A stretch of DNA of 64,000 bases from positions 62,001 to 126,000 of the forward strand of contig JAZKGZ010000003.1 in NCBI GenBank assembly GCA_040385645.1. Direction: 5' to 3'. This stretch comes from JANXSS01 sp040385645. Lineage in GTDB: Bacteria; Pseudomonadota; Gammaproteobacteria; Burkholderiales; Burkholderiaceae_D. Position 1 is the stretch's first letter, and every line of letters begins with the position of its first letter. Positions 1-7,900 of this stretch are shown here, piece by piece. The position numbers were made by a program, and so were the translations under genes. The notes under the pieces were generated by a model. That model had not been told where the DNA came from, did no database searches, and saw only the letters and a program-made list of their open reading frames with translations.

Positions 1-330
1 TTTTTGAGCGCGCTATTGCCAGGCGTACTCGTAACGGATGAATTCGACACCGGCATCAACCTGACAGCCGACGGCAGTGCCGCCTTTCCTGGCTTGACTA
101 ATGCGGATCTGAACGCCGGTCCGTATCACGCGTCTTTCAGTAATATCGGTAGCCTGGGCATATTGGGTACGAGCGTGGCTACGGGCAATGCCCTGATCAT
201 CGGTGCTGCCGGTGGTTCGATCACGGATCCGGAAGTACCAGGAGGCGTCGTGCCAGAACCGGCAACGCTGTCGATGATGGGTCTCGGTGTATTGGGCTTT
301 TTGGCTGCGAGACGTCGTAACCGTCATTGA
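1..330 (+). CDS. PEP-CTERM sorted exported protein, C-terminal part
   Basis: The reading frame is already open at the first base, so this is the end of a gene that begins outside the window. The visible ~109 residues are rich in Gly, Ala, Ser and Asn, as in secreted proteins. They end in a classic PEP-CTERM tripartite signal: the sequence VPEPATL, a hydrophobic helix of about 15 residues, then the basic cluster AARRRNRH at the very end. In species with the exosortase system this tail targets the protein to the envelope, where it is cleaved near the PEP motif. The function of the mature part cannot be told. A strong hairpin follows the stop. Confidence 0.85.
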   Translation, partial: FLSALLPGVLVTDEFDTGINLTADGSAAFPGLTNADLNAGPYHASFSNIGSLGILGTSVATGNALIIGAAGGSITDPEVPGGVVPEPATLSMMGLGVLGFLAARRRNRH

Positions 331-337
331 TCATTCA

Positions 338-375
338 CGATGGTTATCGTCAATAGTGATTGACGATAACCATCG
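338..375. terminator. Perfect 17-bp inverted repeat after the PEP-CTERM gene
   Basis: Left arm 338-354 and right arm 359-375 are exact reverse complements of 17 bases around a 4-base loop. The hairpin lies 8 bases after the stop codon. There is no clear T-run after it, so it may end transcription with help, stabilise the mRNA 3' end, or work in both directions. Confidence 0.6.
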
Positions 376-471
376 ATGAAATTACCGGCACGAGATCTTA
401 TATGCAATCTCGTCGCCGTTACGATCTGCAGGCACCTGCAAAAAAAATAATGGCATAATGCGGGCCTGACA

Positions 472-561
472 GGAAGCGTGGCCGAGCGGTTGAAGGCACC
501 AGTCTTGAAAACTGGCGAGGGTGTGAGCCCTTCGTGAGTTCGAATCTCACCGCTTCCGCCA
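472..561 (+). tRNA. tRNA-Ser, anticodon TGA
   Basis: The 90 bases fold as a class II tRNA. The 7-bp acceptor stem pairs 472-478 with 551-557, the discriminator is G558, and CCA is encoded at 559-561. The anticodon stem pairs 499-503 with 511-515 around a loop at 504-510 whose middle bases 506-508 are TGA (serine, UCA codons). A long variable arm follows and a GTTCGAATC T-loop precedes the acceptor strand. A CATAAT box at 454-459 may be its -10 element. A broken integrase gene lies 300 bases downstream, in keeping with use of tRNA genes as integration sites. Confidence 0.96.
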
Positions 562-1721
562 GATCTATTTTACCGTTTAGAATCAACGGTGTAGTTCTCA
601 AGAAACGTCAATTTACCATAGCTCTAATAGCTGAAAATGAGTGAGCTGAAGCTCATCAACGCAGGTCTAAACTTATAGGGGCCTACACTGCATTCATCGG
701 TGCTGCTGTTGCCGCTTTGATTTCTGGCGATGGTCATTTAAAAACTGAGTCATACGCTATTTGCTTGTAAATATTTTTACTCCCTGTATTCGCTTCTTAT
801 TTGCTTATAGCTTTCACTGTTTCGATACAGCAGAAGTGTAAGCAAGTGTCATCCGTGGATTATTACTTTCTCTTATGCCCGGTAATTGCTGCTACTTCCA
901 TCATTTCGAAGCCCCCTGTCAAATTGCCTAGAAGTAGCCTCATGCCGTAAGTCGTGGAAACGTAAGCCGGTAATATCGCAAGACTTACAAGCAGAATTGA
1001 AGCCGAAAGTAATAGTGTCAGGGTGCATTCCTAGAACCTTGTCTCCCTCGGATTCAGGAAGACACTGGATAGCTACAACTGCTCTCGTTAAAAGTAGGAT
1101 AGTGCGTGAGGTGCCGTTCTTAGTGTCTGGCACGTGTGCCGTTCGCGTCTCAAGACAAGCGTTGTCTTTTGTAAGTGCAACCAATTCACTACGCCACGTG
1201 CCCGTTTCGGCTGCAAGAATGATGATGCTCTTAAGACGAGTAAGACCTTTTTCATCACAGTAAGTCAGCAGCTCGCTTTCCTCCCCTGCCCGATATCTAC
1301 GGGTTCGACCATTGGCAATCTTTGAATCGCCCCGGGTATGAACTGACCCCCAAGAGTTCGCAGGCGGTATTTGGGAGCATCTTCCTAGCCGCCTACGGTT
1401 GCACCTACTGCAGCAACAGCGGACGCGTGTCGAACCGCAACGGCATTACCGGCGCGGTTTATTAATGCAGTAGAGAAATAAATTTTTCAGAATTTGTATT
1501 TTCTGCTTTCAACTAAGCCCATTGCGCCCCGATGTGCGGAAGAGTTATCTGCGGCACTGTTATTATTTGTCCCGCGGGCTTTAGTTCAAAAAAACGATTC
1601 CCCGCGCCAAATTTTCGTTTGCTGCGACACGTCAAACCACCTGTTTTCCATCACGGTTGAGTCGATTGCTGCGAGGTCTACTTTCCACCGGCAATAATTT
1701 TTTATCGACTGGCTTCTTCAT
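562..1721. other. Decayed region between tRNA-Ser and the acyltransferase gene
   Basis: About 1.16 kb with no intact gene. It holds a broken tyrosine recombinase on the minus strand (863-1325, listed separately). At 678-870 on the plus strand two hydrophobic stretches in the same frame are split by TAA at 768-770, as in a decayed membrane protein. A plus-strand frame open at 1244-1465 ends in a Gly, Asn and Cys-rich tail and is not recognised. Base composition is uneven: the first 300 bases are AT-rich and 1380-1460 is GC-rich. It is best read as the remains of an integrated element; no flanking repeat of the tRNA 3' end was found by eye. Confidence 0.5.
863..1325 (-). pseudogene. Tyrosine recombinase (phage-type integrase) remnant
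   Basis: Translating the minus strand from about 1325 gives a clear integrase catalytic domain: a stretch like RYRAGEESELL, then ETGTWRSELVALT, which carries the first active-site Arg region, then DTKNGTSR, which carries the beta-hairpin Lys, then GLRFHDLRHEATSR, which carries the HxLR box. After this the frame is lost. A run of five C at 912-916 (G on the coding strand) seems to hold one extra base, because the shifted frame continues with the expected EMMEVAAITGHK block and then stops at 863-865. The catalytic Tyr segment and the N-terminal DNA-binding region are both missing. It lies next to tRNA-Ser and reads towards it. Decay is clear; its original element is unknown. Confidence 0.8.
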
Positions 1722-2924
1722 ATGTATGCAACCAATCCTGTCTTCATCCTGTTCCCACTACTTTCCGTACTTGCCACGGCTTTCTTCCTAAAAAAATTCG
1801 GCGACTCACCTGTAGATCACGGGCGATTTGTCGGCATCGACGGTCTCAGAGGATATCTGGCGTTTTTCGTCTTTGTTCATCATGCGGCGATCTGGTATTT
1901 TTATCTGCAAATAGGCACCTGGACCTCGCCGCCTTCTGCGCTATATACCAACCTCGGTCAAGCGAGCGTGGCGCTCTTCTTCATGATCACCGGCTTCCTT
2001 TTTTATAACAAATTGCTCGATGCACGTGTCCGTGGCATTGATTGGGGGAAGTTTTTTGTCTCCCGAGTGTTACGGTTGTTGCCGCTGTACCTGTTCATGC
2101 TTTTCTGCATGGTGACGATCGTTGCGTTTGAGTCAAAAGGCGTTCTTAACGAATCAGTTTTCGTCATCGCAAAATCTCTCGTTAAGTGGTTGAGCTTTAC
2201 CATTCTTGGCGATCCGGATTTAAATCGCCTGAACGATACATGGGTAATCGTCGCCGGCGTTACCTGGTCTTTGCCATATGAATGGTTTTTCTATCTTGCC
2301 TTACCTGTACTTGCGCTGACGGTGCGCACCGTTCCACCGCTGCCCTACTTGCTGTTGAGCTTGGCTGGCATTAGTTGGGCCGTACTGCGCAGGATCGATC
2401 CACCCTTATTGATGGCGTTTGGCGGCGGCATATTTGCTGCCCTTGCAGTACGCTCACGAAGGGTGTGCAAAATTGCTGAAATGCCGGTAGGTTCAATCCT
2501 GGCTGTTTCATGTGCTGTTGCCGTGGTTTTGCTTTTTCCTAAAATAAATGGTTCGCCGCAAATGATTTTGCTGTCCCTAACTTTTATGCTCGTGGCAGGC
2601 GGTGCAACCCTGTTCGGCGGACTCGCCAGTCCGGTCTCGCGCATTCTTGGGGAAATGGCGTATAGCATGTATTTACTGCACGGAATTCTGTTGTTTATAA
2701 CGATCAACTACGTAATCGGGAACAGCCAGATGCGTGCGATGTCTGCAACAAGTTACTGGATGGTCGTCACTGCGATATCGCCGTTACTGATTATCATTTG
2801 CCATGTCACCTGTAGAACGATCGAGTTACCTGCAATGCGGCAGGCAACGAAATTGACGGCATGGTTGCGATCATTTTGGAAACGCACTGCGCAGCCTTCG
2901 GCATCGATCTCCCGACCAGGGTAA
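1722..2924 (+). CDS. Acyltransferase 3 family membrane protein
   Basis: A 400-residue integral membrane protein of the OafA/YrhL (acyltransferase 3) family, which adds acetyl or other acyl groups to cell-surface sugars such as O-antigen or exopolysaccharide. The family signature is near the N-terminus: GIDGLRGYLA followed by FVHHAA, carrying the conserved Arg and His, then an Ala/Ser-rich helix (SVALFFMITGFLFYNK) and an FFVSRVLRLLPLY segment. About ten hydrophobic helices follow. Length is normal for the stand-alone transferase without an SGNH domain. It sits alone between decayed DNA and the broken catalase gene, so its substrate cannot be inferred from context. The start at 1722 is the first ATG in the frame. 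Confidence 0.88.
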   Translation: MYATNPVFILFPLLSVLATAFFLKKFGDSPVDHGRFVGIDGLRGYLAFFVFVHHAAIWYFYLQIGTWTSPPSALYTNLGQASVALFFMITGFLFYNKLLDARVRGIDWGKFFVSRVLRLLPLYLFMLFCMVTIVAFESKGVLNESVFVIAKSLVKWLSFTILGDPDLNRLNDTWVIVAGVTWSLPYEWFFYLALPVLALTVRTVPPLPYLLLSLAGISWAVLRRIDPPLLMAFGGGIFAALAVRSRRVCKIAEMPVGSILAVSCAVAVVLLFPKINGSPQMILLSLTFMLVAGGATLFGGLASPVSRILGEMAYSMYLLHGILLFITINYVIGNSQMRAMSATSYWMVVTAISPLLIIICHVTCRTIELPAMRQATKLTAWLRSFWKRTAQPSASISRPG

Positions 2925-3149
2925 AAAGTTTGCAGTATTGCGCCTCCCGAACTGGCTCTTGTAAAATTTTTTGGAGCTCGTTCGGTAGCCAATCCTGCAT
3001 TTCTAGGTAACCGGAGGTTTCGCAGCCTCTCCTACAACCGCTAGAGAACTCCTCCTATACAAGCTGCTGTTTGCGCTTCGTACACTGATTGCCTGTCGTC
3101 AGAAATTGAGTTGGAAGACTCAACCACGATCAATCAATGGAGGAATCAA

Positions 3150-4073
3150 ATGTTTTCTCATAACAAACGATTGCAGTACACCGTTCGTGTTGGCGAATCC
3201 AATCCTGGACTGGCCAATCTCATGCTGGAGCAGTTCGGCGGCCCGCAGGGTGAGCTTGCAGCAGCCTGTCGTTATTTCACCCAAGCCTTGGGCGAGGACG
3301 ATCCGGGGCGCAAAGACTTGCTCATGGATATTGCAACTGAAGAGCTAAGTCACCTGGAAGTGATCGGGACAATGGTTGCCATGCTGAATAAAGGTGCCAA
3401 AGGGCGCTTGGCCGAGGGCGTGGAATCCGAAGCCGACGTTTATCGTTCCATTACCGGTGCCGGAAACGATAGCCATGTAACGCAGTTGTTGTATGGCGGC
3501 GGCCCTCCGTTGGTCAACTCTGCAGGTGTACCCTGGACCTCAGCTTATATTGACACCATTGGCGAACCGACTGCCGATCTGCGCTCCAACATTGCCGCGG
3601 AAGCGAGAGCGAAGATCGTGTATGAGCGCCTGATCAATCTAACCGACGATCCGGGCGTCAAGGAAGCGCTGGGATTCTTAATGACGCGAGAAATTGCGCA
3701 TCAGTAGTCCTTCGAGAAGGCGCTGTATTCTATGGAAACCAATTTCCCTCCGGGAAAACTACCGGGCGATGCACGTTTTACACACGTCTATTACAACCTA
3801 TCGCAGGGAGAGCAGGATAAACGGGGGCCGTGGAATCAGGGCGAAGAGTGGCAATTTGTATCCGAACCCGAATTGCAGATGGCCGTCGACGGTGGCAGTG
3901 GCGACGCAACCGTCCAGCTGACGACGGCAGAGCTGGTGACACTGGAAAAAATGGCGATGCGCACGGCTTCCGACCCGACCAGCGACCCGATGACCGGTAT
4001 CGATCTCAAACCGGGCAAACAAGGTGGAAGCGGCACGGTCGCCGATGGTGCCCGGGAAAAACTCGCCTCATAA
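3150..4073 (+). pseudogene. Manganese catalase interrupted by an in-frame TAG codon
   Basis: Non-haem dimanganese catalase (2 H2O2 to 2 H2O + O2). The start at ATG 3150 is set by GGAGG at 3139-3143 and by the family N-terminus MFSHNKRLQYTVRV. The Mn ligands expected from Lactobacillus plantarum catalase are all present before the stop: Glu35, Glu65, His68, Glu151 and His184, with the acid Glu181. Codon 186 (3705-3707) is TAG. The same frame then continues without any shift through the family's next block (SFEKALYS, NFPPGKLPGDARF) to TAA at 4073, giving about 307 codons in all. Relatives usually have Lys or a similar residue here, so a single base change fits. The stop would remove the last ~120 residues, which pack between subunits. 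A true nonsense mutation, readthrough or a sequencing error are all possible. Confidence 0.9.
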
Positions 4074-4118
4074 TTGGTAGGCTGTCCGGTCGGCCTGTGC
4101 CGGCCGTGCCTCATCTGT

Positions 4119-4158
4119 AACGGCCTTCGATCATTATATTGATCGGAGGCCGTTTTAC
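4119..4158 (+). terminator. Rho-independent terminator after the catalase gene
   Basis: A 15-bp stem (4119-4133 with 4140-4154, one G-T pair) with a 6-base loop, ending in TTTT at 4153-4156. It lies 45 bases after the catalase stop and before the SDR gene, which therefore has its own promoter. Confidence 0.85.
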
Positions 4159-4276
4159 GTTTGCCATGTGAATTCAGGATTCACATTTCTCGTGCGTTGC
4201 CACGATGACAACGTGTATTATCGGTTTTGCCGCGCCCTCTGCATTTCCACACTTATTTTCGACAAGGATTATCCTC

Positions 4277-5068
4277 ATGAATCATTCCGGCCGTCTTTTA
4301 AAAAAACACGCTCTGCTAACTGGTGCAGGCGGCGGTATTGGATTGGCGGTTGCCGAAGCTTATCTCAACGAAGGCGCTGCATGTACCGTGGTCGACCTGG
4401 CTTCGTCGCCCTCGCCTGAAGTTGGCATTCTTACCCAAAAGCATCCGGATGCTTTCCAATATATCAGTGCCGATATCACGAAACTCAGCGCCATCGATGC
4501 GATGATCGAACAGGCAAGCGGGCGCTTCGGCCCGATCGATGTACTTTTCAATAATGCAGCAGTTTTCGACATGGCTCCTTTGCTCGAGTCCGATTTGGCA
4601 ATGTACGAGCGGCTTTTCGATGTGAACGTGAAAGGAATGTTTTTCACCATGCAGAAAGTACTGGCGCAGATGGTAGCGCTTGGCACGCAGGGTTCGATCA
4701 TCAACATGGCGTCGCAGGCCGGGCGACGTGGCGAAGCTTTGGTTTCCCACTACTGCGCGACCAAAGCGGCGGTGATCAGCTACACCCAATCTGCGGCCCT
4801 GGCCATGGCGCCATCAGGCATCCGAGTAAATGCGATCTCTCCCGGCGTAATCGACACGCCGATGTGGGCGAATGTCGACGCATTATTCGCACGTTACGAA
4901 GGCCTGGCGATCGGCGAAAAGAAAATTGCAGTCGGCCGTGCCGTTCCTCTCGGAAAAATGGGTAGTCCGAACGATGTTGCCGGTGCAGCGATATTTCTGG
5001 CAAGCACCGACTCGTCTTACATCACTGCGCAAACGCTAAATGTTGACGGTGGCAACGTGATGAGCTAA
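4277..5068 (+). CDS. Short-chain dehydrogenase, sorbitol/galactitol dehydrogenase type
   Basis: A 263-residue NAD(P)-dependent SDR. It has the Rossmann motif TGAGGGIG at residues 15-22, the NNAA motif, the catalytic Ser in NMASQAGRRGEAL and YxxxK in HYCATKAA. The SQAGRRGEAL block, the EKKxxVGRAVPLGKMG segment and the ending NVDGGNVMS closely follow SmoS (L-iditol/sorbitol 2-dehydrogenase of Rhodobacter), so oxidation of a polyol to a ketose is the best guess. ATG 4277 is preferred over earlier in-frame codons because AAGGA at 4264-4268 precedes it and the length then fits the family. No sugar transporter or kinase is nearby, so the substrate is not proven. Confidence 0.82.
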   Translation: MNHSGRLLKKHALLTGAGGGIGLAVAEAYLNEGAACTVVDLASSPSPEVGILTQKHPDAFQYISADITKLSAIDAMIEQASGRFGPIDVLFNNAAVFDMAPLLESDLAMYERLFDVNVKGMFFTMQKVLAQMVALGTQGSIINMASQAGRRGEALVSHYCATKAAVISYTQSAALAMAPSGIRVNAISPGVIDTPMWANVDALFARYEGLAIGEKKIAVGRAVPLGKMGSPNDVAGAAIFLASTDSSYITAQTLNVDGGNVMS

Positions 5069-5217
5069 GTGGGCCGGAATTTCCAGACGGCGATCGACTA
5101 TGTTGCGAGACAAGCGATCGTCGATGGCATCATATTAGCGGCGCAAGGGCTGCCGGTTGCGTTGATCGCCGAGTGCATGACGGCCTGGCGATTATTATTT
5201 GGTAGCGCTTGGGCAAA

Positions 5218-6471
5218 TTATTCCGGCAAAAAAATCTGTTGCAGTTCGTTCAGGAACCGCTGCCCTAGTTCGGTGGGCCGAATAATTTTATGGTCTCTTA
5301 ACAGTAGCCCTTTGCGCTCGGCTTCGTCCAGTGCTTTTTCCACTGCGGTGAGTGTCATGCCGGTACGTTCGGCAAACAGATTGACGGCAAACCCGTCGTT
5401 GAGCCGTAATGCATTCAACATAAATTCAAAGCCAAGCTCTTTACGTGATATTTCTGCTTCCTGTTCGACGGCTGCGCCGATTGCGGCCTGTTGCATGTAG
5501 CGTTTGGGCTGCTTGAACCGCGCCTGCCTGAGAACCCGATGCGGAAATGAAATTTTTGAATGTGCGCCGGCTCCGATACCCAGATAGTCGCCGAATTGCC
5601 AGTAATTGAGGTTGTGGCGGGCGCGTCGCCCGGGCCTGCCGTATGCCGAGACTTCGTAATGTTCGTAGCCGGCTGTCGTCATCGATGATTCGATCATCTG
5701 CTGCATGTCGGCGCTGGCATCGTCGTTCGGCAGCGATGGCGGAAATTTTGCGAAATAGGTGTTCGGCTCCAGCGTCAGATGGTAAAGCGAAAGATGCGGC
5801 GCACCGGTGCCGATCGCCGAGGCGATATCGGCCTGCGCTTCTTCTAAAGTCTGGTTGGGTAAGGCATACATCAGATCGAGATTGAAATTATCGAAAACAC
5901 GCTGTGCAATGGCGATTGCTCGATGTGCATCGTCATCGTCATGAATACGCCCCAATGACTGTAGGTGGCGTCGGTCGAAACTTTGAATGCCGATTGATAG
6001 CCGATTGATGCCACTGGCACGGTAAGCTTCGAATCGATCCGATTCGAACGTACCGGGGTTGGCTTCCATCGTGATTTCTGCGGCACCATCGAGCGGCAGC
6101 AAGGTGCGGATATCCGACATGATCCGATCCAGGCCGGCGGCAGAGAGCAGGCTCGGCGTGCCGCCTCCGATAAAAATCGTGTAGATCTTACGCCCCCAGA
6201 TCAGCGGCAAGGCGTTTTCCAAATCGAGACGCAAGGCATCGAGGTAAGCATTCTCCATCGAATTCGACTCGGCCTCGTGCGAATTGAAATCGCAGTAAGG
6301 GCATTTCTTCACGCACCACGGGTAATGCACGTAAAGCGATAGCGGCGGCAGTGCACTTAGATTCAATACGCCAGGACGTAGGTAAGCGGCCGCCGATTGT
6401 GCGGCACCGCTGACTGCAGCATTAGTCGGCACATTCGGCACATTCGGCGAAATTGGCAAAATTGGAATCAT
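5218..6471 (-). CDS. hemW: HemW-like radical SAM haem chaperone
   Basis: A radical SAM protein of the HemN/HemW family. The [4Fe-4S] motif CxxxCxxC is at Cys53, Cys57 and Cys60 (YPWCVKKCPYCDF), followed by the GGGTPS SAM-binding motif and the HemN C-terminal domain. HemW binds haem and delivers it to respiratory enzymes; it is not the coproporphyrinogen dehydrogenase itself. At 417 residues it is longer than usual because about 40 residues precede the core, including a short repeat (PNVPNVPT); the true start may be internal. It is last in the minus-strand series kinase-PP2C-rph-rdgB-hemW, 15 bases after rdgB. A close rdgB-hemW linkage is common in beta- and gammaproteobacteria. Confidence 0.92.
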   Translation of the reverse strand: MIPILPISPNVPNVPTNAAVSGAAQSAAAYLRPGVLNLSALPPLSLYVHYPWCVKKCPYCDFNSHEAESNSMENAYLDALRLDLENALPLIWGRKIYTIFIGGGTPSLLSAAGLDRIMSDIRTLLPLDGAAEITMEANPGTFESDRFEAYRASGINRLSIGIQSFDRRHLQSLGRIHDDDDAHRAIAIAQRVFDNFNLDLMYALPNQTLEEAQADIASAIGTGAPHLSLYHLTLEPNTYFAKFPPSLPNDDASADMQQMIESSMTTAGYEHYEVSAYGRPGRRARHNLNYWQFGDYLGIGAGAHSKISFPHRVLRQARFKQPKRYMQQAAIGAAVEQEAEISRKELGFEFMLNALRLNDGFAVNLFAERTGMTLTAVEKALDEAERKGLLLRDHKIIRPTELGQRFLNELQQIFLPE

Positions 6472-6486
6472 GCGTTCATGTCCGCA

Positions 6487-7101
6487 TTAGTCTAACGCCT
6501 GCAAGAGCGAGCGTAACGCCTGCGCGCGGTGCGACACACGATTTTTTTCTTCAGCCGGCATTTCTGCCGCCGTCAGTTGATGGCTGGGCAACCAGAAATA
6601 CGGATCGTAGCCGAAACCACCCGCTCCACACGGCGTATCGATCACCTCGCCGAACCATGTACCTTCAACGATCAGCGGCTGCGGGTCGAGCGCGTGGCGC
6701 ATCAACACCAAAACGCAATAATAATAAGCGGATCGATCGGCGTGGGAAGCGAGATCGTCGAGCAACTTGGCATTGTTACGCGCATCCGAGCGCGGCTCGC
6801 CCGCATAGCGCGCCGACAACACTCCCGGTGCGCCATGCAACACATCGACACAAATACCGGAATCGTCGGCAAGCGCCGGCAAGCCGGTAGCGCGTGCGGC
6901 ATGCCGTGCCTTGGCTAATGCGTTTTCAACAAACGTATCGTACGGCTCTTCTGCTTCACAAACACCGAATGCACTCTGTGGTATCACATCGATGCCGAGC
7001 GGCGTAAACATGTCGGCAAATTCACCGAGTTTGCCGACATTGCCGGAAGCCAGTACCAACTTGGTGCCACGAGCAAGTGCGGCACGACGTCCATGGGTCA
7101 T
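6487..7101 (-). CDS. rdgB: dITP/XTP pyrophosphatase (RdgB/HAM1)
   Basis: A 204-residue Maf/HAM1-type house-cleaning enzyme that hydrolyses dITP, ITP and XTP to the monophosphate, keeping deaminated purines out of nucleic acids. Family motifs are LASGNVGKLGEF near the N-terminus, the acidic PALADDSGICVDVL block with the metal-binding Asp pair, a GAPGVLSARYAG stretch and the C-terminal NRVSHRAQAL. The start overlaps the end of rph by 4 bases (7098-7101), so the two are translationally linked. The region matches the common order rph-rdgB-hemW. Confidence 0.96.
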   Translation of the reverse strand: MTHGRRAALARGTKLVLASGNVGKLGEFADMFTPLGIDVIPQSAFGVCEAEEPYDTFVENALAKARHAARATGLPALADDSGICVDVLHGAPGVLSARYAGEPRSDARNNAKLLDDLASHADRSAYYYCVLVLMRHALDPQPLIVEGTWFGEVIDTPCGAGGFGYDPYFWLPSHQLTAAEMPAEEKNRVSHRAQALRSLLQALD

Positions 7102-7895
7102 GCCAATTCCAGCGTCAGTCCCAGCGCCGACTTCTGCAAGCCGATCAATTCCTCGATACCTTGCTGGGCCAGGTCCAGCAAGGTATTCAGCGTGGCGCGG
7201 TCGAAAGCGGAGCCTTCGGCTGTGCCCTGCACTTCAACGAACGTTCCAGCATCGGTCATGACCACATTCATGTCGGTATCGCAATTGGCATCTTCTGGAT
7301 AGTCCAGATCCAGCACCGGCATGCCTTGATACACCCCGACCGATACCGCCGCGACAAAATTCGTCACCGGCACCGCAGCCAGCTTGCCTTGCTCGACGAG
7401 CTTGCTGAACGCGTCGTAAGCCGCAACCATGGCACCGGTAATTGCCGCAGTGCGGGTGCCACCATCGGCCTGAATGACGTCGCAATCCAGATGCAACGTA
7501 CGTTCTCCGAAAGACTTGAGATCGAAGGCGGCTCGCAGGGAACGACCGATCAATCGCTGGATCTCTTGCGTGCGGCCGGATTGTTTGCCGCGTGCGGCTT
7601 CACGATCCATCCGGGTGTGTGTCGAACGCGGCAGCATGCCGTATTCCGCCGTCATCCAACCCTGGCCTTTACCTTTTAAAAAACCAGGAACTTTGTCTTC
7701 GATACTGGCAGTGCAGATGACCTTGGTATCGCCGAATTCGATAAGCACCGATCCTTCGGCATGACGGGTAAAGTTGCGGGTAATTTGTACGGCGCGCAAG
7801 GCATTCGCGTGACGCGCACTCGGACGCAGGACGGTAACGTTCGTCAGATTAGGCGGCAGTTCGCTCGTCGTGCCAACAGGCAGGCTAGTAACCAA
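7098..7895 (-). CDS. rph: Ribonuclease PH
   Basis: A phosphorolytic 3'-5' exoribonuclease that trims tRNA precursors. The core shows the family blocks RPSARHANALRAVQITRNFT, GSVLIEFGDTKV, LPRSTHTRMDREA with its phosphate-site Arg residues, and CDVIQADGGTRTAAITG. The ORF is 265 residues, some 25 longer than usual at the N-terminus. The apparent start is TTG 7895, 6 bases after the PP2C stop, with AGGGAG 8 bases upstream, which supports it. It overlaps rdgB by 4 bases. Confidence 0.96.
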   Translation of the reverse strand: MVTSLPVGTTSELPPNLTNVTVLRPSARHANALRAVQITRNFTRHAEGSVLIEFGDTKVICTASIEDKVPGFLKGKGQGWMTAEYGMLPRSTHTRMDREAARGKQSGRTQEIQRLIGRSLRAAFDLKSFGERTLHLDCDVIQADGGTRTAAITGAMVAAYDAFSKLVEQGKLAAVPVTNFVAAVSVGVYQGMPVLDLDYPEDANCDTDMNVVMTDAGTFVEVQGTAEGSAFDRATLNTLLDLAQQGIEELIGLQKSALGLTLELA

Positions 7896-7900
7896 AACGA

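Noticed and set aside
1494..1697. 67-residue frame before the acyltransferase
   Set aside because: No ribosome site or recognised motif, Cys- and Phe-rich as in chance translation; not supported as a gene.
5069..5500. Open frame directly after the sorbitol-type SDR, starting at GTG
   Set aside because: It runs over the hemW gene on the other strand, lacks family similarity and has no ribosome site; treated as a shadow.
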